Shown here: positions 35,101 to 48,237 of the stretch, piece by piece | Position numbering within the stretch: position 1 is the stretch's first letter | Layout: every line of letters starts with the position of its first letter | Assembly: GCA_000231825.2 (NCBI GenBank) | Contig: JH720390.1 | Span: 69,220-133,219 of the forward strand | Direction: 5' to 3' | Source: Tetrahymena elliotti 4EA | Taxonomy: Eukaryota; Ciliophora; Oligohymenophorea; Hymenostomatida; Tetrahymenidae | Length of the DNA: 64,000 bases | Notes under the pieces: model-generated | What the model was told of the DNA's origin: nothing | What the model saw: the letters and a program-made list of their open reading frames with translations, nothing else | Databases searched by the model: none | Position numbers and translations under genes: made by a program

Positions 35101-35341
35101 TAACTTTTTGATTTGGACTAACACTTCTCTTAAACATTTGAAAGTATTTATAACCTTTAGATTCAATTTCGAAGATCTTTCCTTATTGTAATATTTTTGC
35201 AATACCTAATGAATAAACAATTGCTGTTTTAGTGTTAATTAATGAGTTTGTTTTAACCGGCTAATAAATTAAATTTTAACGAAATTGAATATTAATTTTA
35301 ATACACTTATTGGAATCTAACTTGCTTTTTTCTTTTAACAT
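32181..35341 (-). CDS. MORN-repeat protein, 1003 aa
   Basis: Exons 34499-35341 (281 codons) and 32181-34349, intron 149 nt. The ATG at 35341 is the first after an in-frame TGA. MORN repeats appear in two clusters: residues about 105-175 (VYEGDILHYRKDGIGMF, VYFGGFYQDNFHGEGVIL, IFYGQFERGKVNGFGCL) and about 260-325 (YVGYIDKSGNLNGLGCIF, CGSYEDGKIQGLGRTL, IYDGYFRRDQMEGQGIYY). MORN modules typically act at membranes or in cytoskeletal and basal-body assemblies. The last 600 residues are Ser/Asn/Gln-rich and disordered, with short repeated SP motifs (QGSPVRPS, SQPKSPVMD, RESPTKFY), plausible phosphorylation sites. No catalytic domain follows the repeats, so it is not a PIP5-kinase or histone methyltransferase of the MORN type. 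Confidence 0.85.
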
Positions 35342-35747
35342 ATAAAACTAAGTAATGTAGGGAACGAATAACAATCATTCAAATTAATATTAAAAAATAT
35401 TTATTTGTTTGTTTCATCTATTTATATAAATATTAATTACATTCCATTATTTTTTTATTTTTTATTGTTGACCTAATTAATAAATTAGGTTGGATACTAT
35501 TTTGTATTTTTAGCAGTAAACTTATAAAAAAAGCTTAAAAAAGCATATTCTCCATAAAAGAGAATTAAATTTCCAAAATATAAGCAGAATTTTTATCCAA
35601 CAACAAAAAAAAAATCGATAAAAAGCAAAATATTTGTTTAATAAAAAAAATAGTGAAAAAATCATTGAAAAATTGATCTTCTAATAAGGTATTCAATACT
35701 TAAACTTTTTTTGTTTCAACAAAATCGTACAAAAAAAGCTTTTTGAA
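35342..35747. other. Intergenic, divergent promoter region
   Basis: Separates the MORN gene (minus) from the collar-domain gene (plus). It contains no ATG on the plus strand between about 35357 and the collar gene's first internal ATG, which leaves the start of that gene unresolved. Confidence 0.5.
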
Positions 35748-35804
35748 ATATTTCTACTCTCTCTTTTGTTGACAATTAAGTTAGCATATACAGCTGAAAT
35801 AGGA

Positions 35805-36896
35805 ATGCTATCTTACTTTTATGATTAATGTCCTGAAGGTTGGTAATTGCTCACTGAAGCAGGAGACCTTGTTATAGTTTCTTAAGGTACAGGTACAAAT
35901 ATTAACTTAAAGGTTAAAGAGTTTCTTTTAAAATAAAGAGGTGGGGAATACAAACATACTATGACTCTAGAAGAATTGGTTGCATATTTATATGCTATGA
36001 ATATTATTACTTTGTAAGATGCAGGTTAAAACAAATATGGAGGTGGCACTACACCTTCAGGTGCTTTTTATAATTATGGCTCAATACCAATCAGATATGA
36101 TCCTAATTCAGCTCCTGCAGGTAAATCAAAACCTTTTAATTAAATGTAGCCTTATATTGTATTTCCTCTCTGCAAAAAGGTGTCATTAACATTATAAGAA
36201 TAACAAATTTAAAAACTTTTGGAAAACTTTTAGAATTAATAATAATAAAATGTTACTAATAATTATAACATTAATTCTAGTCAAACTTTATCTAAAAAAG
36301 AAAATGATGTATTTTTACTCTAATTAGCTTTTGTTTATCAACAATCTTAACTGTTATTGAAATTATAATATACATAAAAAGATGTTATGAAAAGAAAAAA
36401 TGAGAAAATAAATGATGTAAATATTATGATGATAAAAAACAAATATAAATTATAATAGTAAAAATCAAAATATTTGTAATATATTTTTCTATATTGTTTT
36501 ATATAAATATTTTTCTTCATATTATTTTTGAAGTTATTTTATTATAATTATTTTTATCAATTTAACAGTTTTTTGGAAATTTTTTTAATGAGTATTTTTT
36601 GTTAATTAAAATTTAAATTAAAAGAGTTATTGAAATTATTATTCTATAGGAATTCAAAAATATTTACTAAGAAATATATATATAAATTTTAATTTTTAAA
36701 TGTATTAGCCCTGAGATCCATGAAAGGATATCATGTTTGTAAATTAGATATTTCTCATGTTAAAAAAAAATCTTTTAATAAGATATCATTTATATTTTCT
36801 GATGAAAAGTATCAGCCTCCCTTTTCTAAAATATGGTTCAACCTAATTGATTTAAATTATTTATCATTTTTATTTAAATTATTTATTAGATTTTGA
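35805..36896 (+). CDS. Phage-tail-collar-like secreted protein
   Basis: The segment 35805-36185 encodes a tail-collar domain: CPEGWQLLTEAGDLV, then RGGEYKHTMTLEELVAYLYAM, a Gly-rich loop, and KPFNQMQPYIVFPLCKK, the PFN.MQPY signature. These domains occur in phage tail fibres and in secreted eukaryotic proteins. The first in-frame ATG is 35805, but the same frame upstream reads FLLSLLLTIKLAYTAEIG (from about 35751), a good signal peptide directly before the conserved EIG; no ATG precedes it in frame nearby, so exon 1 lies further upstream or the ATG has been lost. After the domain the frame stays open to TGA 36894-36896 through low-complexity text, of which only the first part (QEQQIQKLLENFQNQQQQN) looks coding; the true 3' end is uncertain. 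Confidence 0.6.
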
Positions 36897-39429
36897 GTAA
36901 GTTAATTTTTCATATTTGAAGCACATTTAATAAATAAATTTTATTTAATTTTATTGATTTATTTTTAAATTAAATTTAGAAAAAAATTTTTGATCTCCAT
37001 AAAGAGCTAAAATTTATTCTTAGTATTGAATACTGAAAGTTCAAGATTTAGAAAAAGATAAAAATTGAAATTTGTTAGAAATTTTAGATTGAAGATTTAT
37101 ATTTTATAAAATAGAATTTAAACAGGTATTTTCTTCAACTAATAAAATAATTATAATTTAAACTTAATAACTTTTAATTCTTTCAAACTGAATAACTTTT
37201 TATTCTATTATTTATCAGTTTTAATTATTGTCGAAATTGAAATCTCTGTATTTCTGATTCAAATATTTGATAGTTTGTTTGTTTTAGACTTCTAAATTGT
37301 TTAAAAAACAGCAAACTAATAGAAGAATGAAGTTCTCAATAAACATTGTATTCCACTAATAACCCTTTTTTATTCCTTTTATTATTATTGGAAAGTAATA
37401 ATTTTTATTGGTATATATTACTAATTTTTAATATAAAGTATCCTTTCTAATAGGTAATTATACTTTTTTTAAATTGATAAGTATTTTAAATATTTTTTGT
37501 TTTTTCAAATAAGAGAATGAGATAAAAAGAGAATAAATAAAATAAAACAAAATACTCCTTTAAACTCAAAATTTATTTTTAAGTTGAGTAAATTAATGAT
37601 TTAAGTCTTTCCTAAATTAAATTGAATTTTTTTATATAATTTAAGAAAGCTTAAAGAAGCATTTAGTATAAAGTAGATTTCTTGAAGTTTGTTTTTGAAT
37701 TTAAATAGAATTTTATTAACAAATAAAATAAAATCTTTTAAATTATTAACTTACAATAAAGAAGATTATTTCTCAAATTAGTTAAATGAATTTCAATCAA
37801 AGTTATTAATCATAATTATAGTAAAAAATTAATTTAAATATTTAAATGAATTTAAAAAATTATTTTCAACTTAAAAAATAAAAAATATTGCCATTCCAAT
37901 AAAATTAAAAAATTAAGTTTCTTTCTTCCAAAAAAATTATTTTGTTTTTCAGAAATAGTTTTGGAAAATTTAATTTTATCTTACATTTAGTATGAAATGT
38001 AAACAAATTCTTTTAAATTTTGAGATTGACTATAAGATTATTAGAGAGGAAAAACTCATCAATAAAAGGGGATGCAATCTAGTGATGAAGAAGATATTGT
38101 TAGCTAACTAAAATTAGAATAGACAGCAACCAATCTTAAATTATATAAAATGACTAAAAATAAAAGGAAAAATTGATAAATGTAATGTAATTTTATTAAT
38201 AATGTAAGCAAAAATATTTGTAAGTTTGTTAACCATTAACAAGCAGGATAAAAAATATTTTAAATTAAAATCATTTAAGTTTAGTTTAAAATGATCAAAA
38301 ATACTTGATAAAGATCAAATAAAAATTTAAAATAAATTGATGATCAAGGAAAATATGATTGAATAAGATCAAATAAGGAGATGGAAAAAATATGTCTAAT
38401 CCCTAATTAAGGTAAGCATCAAAAAACATGGTTTCAAATTAAAAAGTATTTTTTAAAATAAAAAAGAGAGTTATAATATTCTGATGCTAAATAACTAAAT
38501 CAAATTGCTTTTATTATTAAATAAGCGTGTATGTATGAATAAATAAATGATTGTTGTAAAATTTATTTTTTCTGTTTTAAATTTTGTTTTGAAAATTGAT
38601 TACATCATATTTTTTATCAAATGATCTTCAAAAATAATACAAAATTTAGATAAGTTTTTATAATTTATTGCTTACATAAAATAAAAAAGTAAGTAATCTA
38701 CCTATTTATTTTCAAATAATGTAATGATAGAGAAGTCAATTCAAGTCAAATCAATAAAATAAATTAAGATTGAATACACCAAAATAAAGTTAAAAATATT
38801 TAAAGATTTAATATTAACGATTAATGAAGTATTTGATTCAAAAAATATTATAGAGACATTACTACGAATATGCTTTATTTGATTCGTAAGGATTAGCATA
38901 CAGATTACTCATTAACTTTTTTATTTTAAAATATTATTAAATTTGGGAAAAATTAAATTTTAGATAGCATTGAGCAAATGGATGGATGACGGTAACAAAT
39001 CAATCTGAAAATAGTAGAAGATTATTTTGAAACCTCTTTGCTGATATAGTTGTAAGGTAGGTAGGTAGGTTATAAATAACTTTAGAATTTTAGATAAGAA
39101 TCAGTGTTTATCAGTTGAAATAATTTGGTCTTTATTAATTTAGAGAAATCTATAATAAATAGTTATGTTATTATTGTTATCATAATATATATATATATTT
39201 TTTTTTTATAATTAAGTTTATTTGTTTATTTATTATCAAAGTGATTGTGTAAATATAATTAAGATTGCGAATTTTTATTATTTGTTTTTTGATTAAGAGT
39301 AGAAGAAAAGAAATTTATTGATATCAAAGATATTTGCTTGTTTTTTTGTTAATATATTCTTCAAATCAAAATTTTGAACTATAAATTTCAATTTATTAAT
39401 ATTAATACCATTAAATGGTCAAGCAAATG
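36897..39429. other. Long gene-free stretch
   Basis: About 2.5 kb of extremely AT-rich sequence with frequent TGA in all frames on both strands; contains a small (GTAG)n run near 39057-39069 and an alternating TA run at 39185-39200. No gene or RNA recognised. Confidence 0.5.
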
Positions 39430-42195
39430 TCAGCTGCTATTTACTGTTCTTCTAAAAGGAAGATCATTTAATTTAGATTTTTGTTATAGATAAAATTAAT
39501 CAAGATTCTAAGTATTTTTCTATTCTAAGTTAAAGTCAAAGGCATTTTCAAACTGAGAAGAGGTTACTTTACTCATATCTTCCATAGAACTGTTTTTATT
39601 TTAGCAGCATTTAATGGGAGAAATTGAAGTAGAAGCAGCTGAGAAGAGGAAATTTATAGAGTTTTAGTTTTGATGTTATTATTATTGTTGTTATTGTTAT
39701 TATTACTGCTAAAATTGTTAGTTGAATAAATTGTGGTTGGGAATGGAGTAGCATGATGAAGAAATTTGAGTTTTTTATTAGTCCTTCTGGAAAGTGTAAA
39801 TACAATTAGGAAGCTAAAAAAATTAAATTGTTTATGAAGACTATTTTTACTGAGGACTGGAATCCTTAGAATTTAGTTGAATTGCACCACTTTTATCTGA
39901 GGGATTGTCTATTTCTTCATTAATTTTAACATTTAATTCAAAGGTGATTTTTGGTCCAAAGTATTTCAATTCTTCCTCACCCTTTTTATAACATAGACGG
40001 AACGAAATTTTAGATAATCCAATTTAGTTAGGGGTCACACAGCTGATTATTGATGTCACTACAGATTATGGTTAAGCACTTTCTATAGATTATGATTAAC
40101 CTTCATACACTCCTTCAATGCACCTAAGCAATACATTCTGAGGCCATTCAACATCTGCATTATTCTTAAGCTAAATAATCTGAGAAAATGAAGTATTAGG
40201 AGCTACAATAAGTTGCTTTTTAGGTGAGTTTAACACCTTAGCTCTGTAAGAACAAATTTAAAATTTTTATATTTAACATCTGCCTCTATCATTATTTAGA
40301 AAGCTTTATGGGAACAAACTGCAAGTGCTTTACTAGATATCATTATTTTTATTGATGTCACATGAGACTGTGATTTTATTTTACATTCCTTAAAAAAACT
40401 ATTACTAGGTTTTTGCATCATCAATATTAGAAGTATTATTGAAATTATTTAATTGGCACTTTTAAACTTTTTAAGAACAGTAAATATTTAAGTGAGGGCT
40501 TTGCTTGATGCATAAGGTCTAAGAGCCATAATAAGGGAATAATTTTTAATTATTTTGTCCTTCACTATTTAACGAGATAGAGTAATTGAGGCTTTAATCA
40601 GGCTGTTTTCCAACTTTGCGAGATAAAATAGAATTAGTGCCTATATTGGTTTGATTGCTTCCATTTAAGAATGATATTTATGACTGGTCAACAGTGCTTT
40701 AATTTCCATTATCAACAAAAATACTGTTAGTCAACTTACTTGGGATGGGAATGTGTGTAACAGTAGTTTTGCTTTTTCTTCTATTGTTAACGTGAGGGAA
40801 GGTAGCTTATTCTTATACATTTTGAGATGTTGCATGGGATAGGACTTCATGATTAGAAGAAATTGCGTGGCTAAAATTTGAATGTAAATTCTAGTCATTA
40901 GAATTCTTAATTTAGTTCTAATTTAAGAGTAAAGATGAGATAGGACTCTGGCTGAATGAATTAGATTGATATAAAATTTATTAAAATGGTAACTAACATT
41001 AGTTTTAGTCAATATTATGATATAATTCTTGATCTTTGGTTCTACCATTTATGAATCTAGTAGATTTAGAAATATTAGAAGTGGTGTTTTCATCAAGGGC
41101 AAAATCATTTTATTAATTAATTTCAATTTATGGGTGCAGATTTAATGGAGTAAATTATGAAGAAGAAGAAGAAAAAAGTGGTAAAATTTAATTAAGAGGA
41201 CAAGATAATTCATTAGATTATATACAATATTATTCTTAGTTCAGCAAGCGATTGTTTAAAGAGGAAGAAGGATAAGATGGAATTTTTGTCTATTCTAATT
41301 AAAATTCTTCATTTAATTTACAGAAGAATTTAATTTAATTTTCGCATCTTATGAATTATTTATTCTAAGAGTCTTCTACTTATAAAACAGACTACTGTTA
41401 CTACTACAACTATTATTACTGCTCCTTATCATTGCAACAAAAATTGAATTGTTTGACTTCCATGTGCTCACAGTTATTACTTACTCCTTCTTATAACTGA
41501 GCATTTCCGATAAGTCCGATAGATTATTCTTACTCTTAATTTAAAGGCATTGGTGAATAATTCTCAGATCTAATAAAAATAATAGCTGATTCATCTAAAT
41601 TAATTACTCTTTCAATCTTTTTTTCACTCTAAATTAAATCACTTTCTAATTTACAGTTCTTTTCGCTGTTTTTTGAGCATATGCTTTCAATATTATTAGG
41701 TGTCTACTTAAAATCCATATGTAGTTGATTTAATTCTTCCTCCAAATCGCTCTAGCTTGCGAACGTCTTGTTTTTTATACCTTCACTAAAGAATCCAGCA
41801 TCATTATTTACACTTTTATCAATGCAAGAAATGCTATAATGTTAATTCAATTAATGATCTTCAAGATCAATGCATTCCATAAGTTCGCAAAGATTAAAAA
41901 GGGATTCATCCAAATCTTTAAGAATAAAATCATCTTCTTTTGATTCAACTATTTTAAGTTTGATATTTTTCATGTTTCTCTCAGTTGCGCAAGCGAGTAA
42001 TTATTTAAATTCCTACTCACAAGATACTTATAAAGATTATGAATCATCATTAAAAGAATAATTTATTTTAAATTAGAGTGGAATTCTGTCCTTAAAATTT
42101 GATTTTATTTGTTCAACAAGCTAAGCATAACTAAGAATTCTTCCAGGAAGCTTATAAATATTAGACTTGATTTCAATTTTGAATCCTATATTCAT
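39430..42195 (-). CDS. PB1 + NBR1-type Ig (FW) domain protein
   Basis: Intronless, 921 aa, ATG 42195 to TGA 39430-39432. Residues 1-85 form a PB1 domain: MNIGFKIEIKSNIYKLPGRI with its basic patch, then FKINYSFNDDSQSLQVSCEQEFKQLLA resembling the acidic OPCA half. Residues about 650-765 match the four-tryptophan/NBR1 central Ig-like domain: LIVAPNTSFSQIIQLKNNADVEWPQNVLLRCIEG..., followed by SVVTSIISCVTPNQIGLSKISFRLCYKKGEEELKYFGP. Between and after them is Gln/Ser/Asn-rich text, with a Gln run near residue 835. In NBR1 these two domains flank a ZZ zinc finger and precede a UBA; neither is visible here. NBR1 proteins are selective autophagy cargo receptors. A ciliate NBR1-like protein is the best reading; whether it binds ATG8 is unknown. 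Confidence 0.85.
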
Positions 42196-45094
42196 GTATT
42201 CGAATAATCAGGGCTTAAGAAAGCAATGAATGTAATTGATGGGCACAAATGTTCGTCAAGAAAATATAATAATTATATATATATCTTTGAAAGATGGATT
42301 GAAAGAGTTGAAAACAAAATCGTTTTCTTGGTTTGCTATTTAAATGAGTATGGTAAAGTAAGTAGTGTTTAGTTTTAGTTAATTTATAGCGAAGATTTAA
42401 AAAATGAAAGTTTTCTTTATTCTTGTTTATTTTTAGTAATTTATCTTCAAAAATATATTTATTAAAAAAATATAATAATTAATCTGCTTTTTAATTTACT
42501 TACTTGCATTCAAAAGTACTTCTATTTTATTAATATTTCAATTTAATTCATTATTCTTATGAGCTAAGTAATTCATTATTGAAATTGAGTAAACTTAATC
42601 CTTTCAAATTCTTTCTTTAGCAAAACTAATATTTTTAAATATGCACCCAAAATTAATAAGTAAATCCCTTTAAAATTTTATAAAAAGATTGCTGGTATAT
42701 TTATTTTTGTTTAGCTGCTCCTATCTCAAATAATTGTAGTTTTTAACAATCAGTTAATACTTTCTTTCAATTTCTTTTAGATTTGATTTTCAAAGAAGGA
42801 ATTAAGTACTAATTATAACATCACATTCACTCGATTTTGTGAAACATCTGGTCTTTTTTTAATTATTCGTTTTACGATCCCTAATTTTCTGATACTTTAT
42901 ACTCATTGTATTATTTTAAGGATCCTTTTAAAATATTTGAGTTTTCATCATATTTTCTAAAATTTTACAAATAACTTGTATCTATTCTCTCATTATTTAA
43001 GTGATCTTAATTATTCATTTTTGAATTGATTACTTATCTCTTAATAATATTGGCGCTTAAATTTTGAAGGATAAATTTTCTTCATCCAAATCAATTAGAA
43101 GAATTGTTTTCAATTGATGACTCTATGAAATCAAAGATTATAACTGTCTATTTTAAGTTGTAGAAACCCTCTTAGCTAAGTACTTCTCAACAAAAAAAAT
43201 ACTCCTTTAATACTTGATCAAATTAGTTATTTTATAATCTTTACATACAAGTTTACTTTAAATATCACTTCTAGAAAAGAGAACTAATTTTTAGCGTGAC
43301 ATAAAATTAGGTTTTAATATATAAATATAGCCAGCTTCTTCGAATATACTAAAAGCAATTAGGTAAAAGTATATATTTATCAATAATATACTACTCTATC
43401 TATTTTAATTCTTAAATATTTAATTAAATCTCTGATCTAATTCATAACTATACTACTTTTTACCATTTAGAACTTACTCATTTTTCTATTGATCTCTTTA
43501 TGTTTTCCTTCAGAGATCATAAAGTAAAAGTTTTTTAAATAATGCTTATATCTTAATTTAAAGCAAAATTTTTCCAAATAAATTAAGAGATATTATTAAC
43601 TAATCATCAATAAAAGAGATATTTTATTACAAATTTATAGCTACTTTTACTGATGAATAAACAAAATTAATTAAAAAATACTAGTAATAGTTGCTTAGAT
43701 TACATAAAAATAGTATTGAAAAATATCAAAAAGTCCCTTAAAATACAAATTAAATAAACCTCTAGAATAGATAAATATGAGGAGTTTGAATAAAATTATT
43801 AATTTGCTCCTCACAAAATATTTACAAATAGATAAGTAAATTTAAATTACTTTGCTTTTTATTTCTTTTTAGTGTAACAAAAAAAAAAAATTAAATTTAA
43901 CAAGTATTCTTTTTAGTTTTATGGAAATATCTTTCAAAATTCCCACTTTCTTTTAAATTTCCATTATTTAATTCTAAAAAGCAGGTTTATTCGAGGTACT
44001 TTTTTGATAAAATAATTAATTTTTTTTCTTTAAAATTATTAATTTACTAGACTCATTTATAGAAAAATAAGTAATTTCGTAAATTAAAATTCTTTTTTTT
44101 TGTTTAAAAATAAAAAAGTTTTATTTTTTAAGTATTAATTTTTATTAAATATCTTTTATTTCGTCTTCATTTTAAAATTAAAAGTATTTTCTAAGCTTTC
44201 AAAATGATGAAATAAATTATTTCTTTGAAGTTTATAATTGACTTCATTAAATTTTTTAAAAGATGAATAATTTTGTAAATTTAACTTACTGCTTTTTTGC
44301 TATTTTAGAGAAAGATAAAAAAATTTAATTTTCACTTTATTTTTTTGTCTTTTATCTGCACATTTTACTTTTCTATTTTTATTTTAAAGTTAAAAATAGC
44401 ATTTATCTCTCTCTTTCTTCTTAAAATAATTTTTTTCTTTCTTTACTTAATTAACTTACTAAACTTAAGTTAATTAATATCATCTCTTTTTTATTTTTGA
44501 AATTGAATAATAAAAATAATTTAATTTTGTAAATATTTTTTATCTTAGTGAAAACAAATATATTGCTTTGAAAATTAAGGTTTTGATTTAAGCTAAAAGT
44601 GTAAAGGTGTTTAAATAAATTATTTTTAATTAATTTATATTATATTTCAAAGGCAAAAATAATTTAAATGTTACTATTTTTTAGTATTTTTTTGGTGATT
44701 GAGAATAAAAATTAAAAATAATGTTCTTTTTTTTGTGTAATAATTAATATCTTTTTTTCACTTAATTATTATTTTGAAATGTTATTTTTAAAAAAATATA
44801 TAACATTATATTTCTTTTTTCATTTAAGCATTTAGGTTTAATTTTTTTAACAATTATAAATTTTTAAGTTTAAAGATTGTTTAGAAATAATTATTTTATC
44901 TTTTGATAAATTATTAATTTTTTAAAAATGGATACAAACTATAGAATAAAAAGTAATCACTTTAAATCTCTGTTGAAAGTATTATTTATATTAAATTTTA
45001 ATAATAAAATTCTGAGATAAATAGAAACTTTAGTTAGCTTTCTAAGTTTGTAAATATTTGTCATGTGTATTAACTTATACCTTGCTTAATTCTT
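42196..45094. other. Long gene-free stretch
   Basis: About 2.9 kb between the NBR1-like gene start and the end of the AMP-binding-like gene. From 43800 to 44900 it is almost pure A/T with long homopolymers. No gene or RNA recognised. Confidence 0.5.
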
Positions 45095-47178
45095 TCAAAT
45101 TTTAAGTTATTAAACTAATTTGCCTCCAAATAACCTTTTGATAAATGAACAAATAATTGGTTAATAATAATATTTATAAATAGTTAATTACTAATTAATG
45201 CTGTCCTTAGGAATATTTTCATTAACAGCAACTCCACCTAACTTTGCAAAGTTTTCACTATGTTTCTTTATTTAAAATATTTATTGATAACTTTTTCATA
45301 CAAATTATTTAAAATTTACTAAGGTTTAAGTAGCCTTGACAATATCTCCATCAACTAAGAGAAGGGCATTGTCATAGAATCTAATAGTTTGACCAACTTC
45401 GTTAAGGTCTTAAGCTCCAGTATAAACAGAGTAGTTACCATGTAATAAAGAATTTAAAATACCTTTTTTAAAAATGAAAAGAAATAAAAAATTTGTTTTG
45501 CTTTTAGTTCTAGCAGAAATAACTTATTTTGATATTCTAATTAAAAATTTATCATTTTTTACCAAGAGAGAAAGAGAGAGGGGTACGAGAGTCACCAGTA
45601 ACAAAAACGGGAGTGTTATCATTTAATTTTGAGGCTTGACGATTTTGTTCAGTCTTAGCAATCAAATCTTTCAAAGTGTGAGTTTAGTTACCAGAAATGA
45701 ACAAAGGAGCATTTAATTCAACGTTAGGTAAGGTCAAAGTGTTAAAGTTTTTACTTGCATAAACCATAATTTGCTATTAATAAAATATATTTTGTTAACT
45801 CTTTTTTTCATGGTTAGTTAGTTACTCTGAATTTATAAGTACCAGGGAAAGTGTAGAAACCAGTGTGGATAACATGTTATAAGTTGGCAAATTTAGTTTT
45901 TAAGGTAGAGCCTCTGCCAGCTTTAATATTATTATATAAAAAGCAGATAAGATATATGTATTTATAATGTTTTTTCCAAATATTTTAGTTTGAAATGAAT
46001 AATTTTTTTAATTACTATTGTGTAATTCAGGAATAACTTTGTTGACAACATCGATATATTTTGAATTTCCAGCTTTGCTGTTAGGACTAAGTAATAAACC
46101 CTTAGCCTTAGAATCATTTAAGGCCTTTTCTAATTCTTCAGCTGAGTTGGCATAAATAGGAACCAAAGTTACACCAGCCTTAGCAGCACCAACTTAAGCT
46201 GTAGTAATTTCAGAAGTGTGGTTCTTTTCAACCCAAAGTAAAAGCTTATCACCTATATTAAGATAATATGAATAGTTAAAAAGGATACTCACTCATTTAC
46301 TTATTTTATATCTTTTTGCTGAAAATTAAATTGAAGTAAATCTTAAATAAAACAAACACTCAATTCTGAATTTGTTGCTTGAAATATAATATTTTAACAA
46401 TGCAAGTTTATCATGGTAGAAATCAAATTATTATTTCATAACATGTTGAATTCAATTCAGTGATTGGCTATTTATATTAATGAATTTATTTGCATGTTTT
46501 TTTTCAAAAATAAATATTTGAATCTAGTAATGATCATAATTGATAATTGCATAAGTTGTATCTTGCTTGCTAAACATGCATAACAATTTATATTTCAAAT
46601 TTAGTTAATAAAACTGAATATCATGCTAATAACCTTTCGCTTTTATGCTTTATTGGAATGAGAAATAATTTCTACCATAAATCCTTATTTTTTATTCAGC
46701 TTAACTACTCTAAATTACAAAAACACTTGATTGTTTGTTAGTTAAATCAAGATGATATTTATTGTTCTAAGATTTGCAATAAAATGAAAGTAGAGAAATA
46801 GAAATATTTTTAATTACCAGCCTTCCATCCTAATTCAGTTAAACCATAAGCGAAAGCATTAGTATGAGCCTGTTTAATTATACAAAAAATATTCAAAATT
46901 TTATATTTTATTTTGCATTAGTTTCTTATTATAAAAAATATAGTGCCATGATATTAGAATTAATCTAAGAATAGATAAGAAGGAGAATAATCAAAATGGC
47001 ACTGTTCAGTTATCAAATGTAATTTTACATCTAACTCATTGAAAGTCCAGGTACGATTTTAATTTTCATAACGAACGGCATTGCGGTTACCGTTGATGGC
47101 TAACTAAGCAGCCAAAGGAGAGGCAGCCTTATTTGCAGTAGAAAAAGCGAATCTATTAACTTTACTAAATAATTTCAT
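45095..47178 (-). CDS. Shortened acyl-CoA-synthetase-like mitochondrial protein
   Basis: Seven exons (47029-47178, 46818-46869, 46016-46252, 45826-45920, 45563-45773, 45320-45462, 45095-45265), phases consistent, 352 aa; the third exon follows a 565-nt intron. Starts MKLFSKVNRFAFSTANKAAS, a typical mitochondrial presequence. Residues 25-150 match the N-terminal half of AMP-forming synthetases: AVRYENQNRTWTFNELD, AYGLTELGWKAGDKLLLWVEKN, AAKAGVTLVPIYANSAEELE, DSKAKGLLLSP. The P-loop (YTSGTTG.PKG) and the C-terminal catalytic domain are absent; instead there is FVTGDSRTPLSLSLG and GILNSLLHGNYSVYTGAQDL. It is therefore probably not an active ligase but a structural or regulatory mitochondrial protein. 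Good codon bias suggests high expression. The last ~25 codons (after PKDSIN) look like read-through and may belong to the UTR if splicing differs. Confidence 0.8.
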
Positions 47179-48237
47179 TATTATTTCTTCTTTTTTCGAA
47201 CAAGAATACTTTTTTGCTTTATTTTACTTTTTGATAGGAATGATAAACTTTATATTTATTTATTATGTTTTAATTGTTTCTATTCATGCAAATAATTATA
47301 TTATTTTTTATTTTTCCTGCCCTTTCTTTTAAATATCTTTTAGATGCATCAACATAGATACTTAGTATTCATAATAAATCTTTAGCAAGGGCTATCTCTT
47401 TTAGGTTATCTCGTTTTAATAAATGAGAGTTAGTGATCCATCAACTAAACACATAAATAAATAAATAAATCTTGTTAGCAACTCAGCTCTTATTTCAAAT
47501 GAATAAAACATTTTATCTTATTGTCAAACAATCTAAATTCAAATAAAATTGTTTTTTTAATAACAGAAGGAAGCTAAATTGATATAATTTAAAGTTAAAA
47601 AATAATTTAAAAATTTGATAAATTATTTTTTAATTGAATTATGAATTTTTTTATTTGAATTCAGATTTTTTTTAACTCAATGAAAAAAATTATTTAGTAA
47701 AAAAATGTAAGGCTGATTTTGTAAAGAATACAATATTTATTTATAATTAATATAATTCTAATGAATAATTCAAAGTAGCTTTAAACAGATAAATTAGCTA
47801 GCTATATTTACTCCTGTTAAACAAAATAAATTGATTTTAATTCTGAATATTTGCTATTTAATCTTAAAATTAAAAATTAACAGAAACATTTCAAAAAATT
47901 TAATGTTTATTTATGCACATGTTTGTTTTAGATTGTTGAATGTCTTTCTCACTTTTTATTTTACTTGAATAGTCTTTTAATGATAATTTGATTTTTAAAT
48001 GTTATGAGTAGGTTAATTGAAAATCTATTGTTTGCTTTTGACGAAGTTTGTTTTGATTAATGCTTTTTATGTGCTGTACAATCTACTTGAAATTTATAAT
48101 TAAAAATGTAAAAAATAAAAATTTTCTTAGATTTCAAAAGAAAAAATCAAAATTTAATATATAATAAAATCTTAAAAAAGATAAATAATTATTATTTGAA
48201 ACAAGAATTTAATTTAAAAATATTCAGCCTTTTAAAA
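47179..48237. other. Intergenic, divergent promoter region
   Basis: Shared upstream region of the synthetase-like gene (minus) and casein kinase 2 alpha (plus). AT-rich; no gene or RNA seen. Confidence 0.5.

Noticed and set aside
38990..39060. A C/D box snoRNA.
   Set aside because: A CTGA is present but no proper RUGAUGA C box or closing stem.
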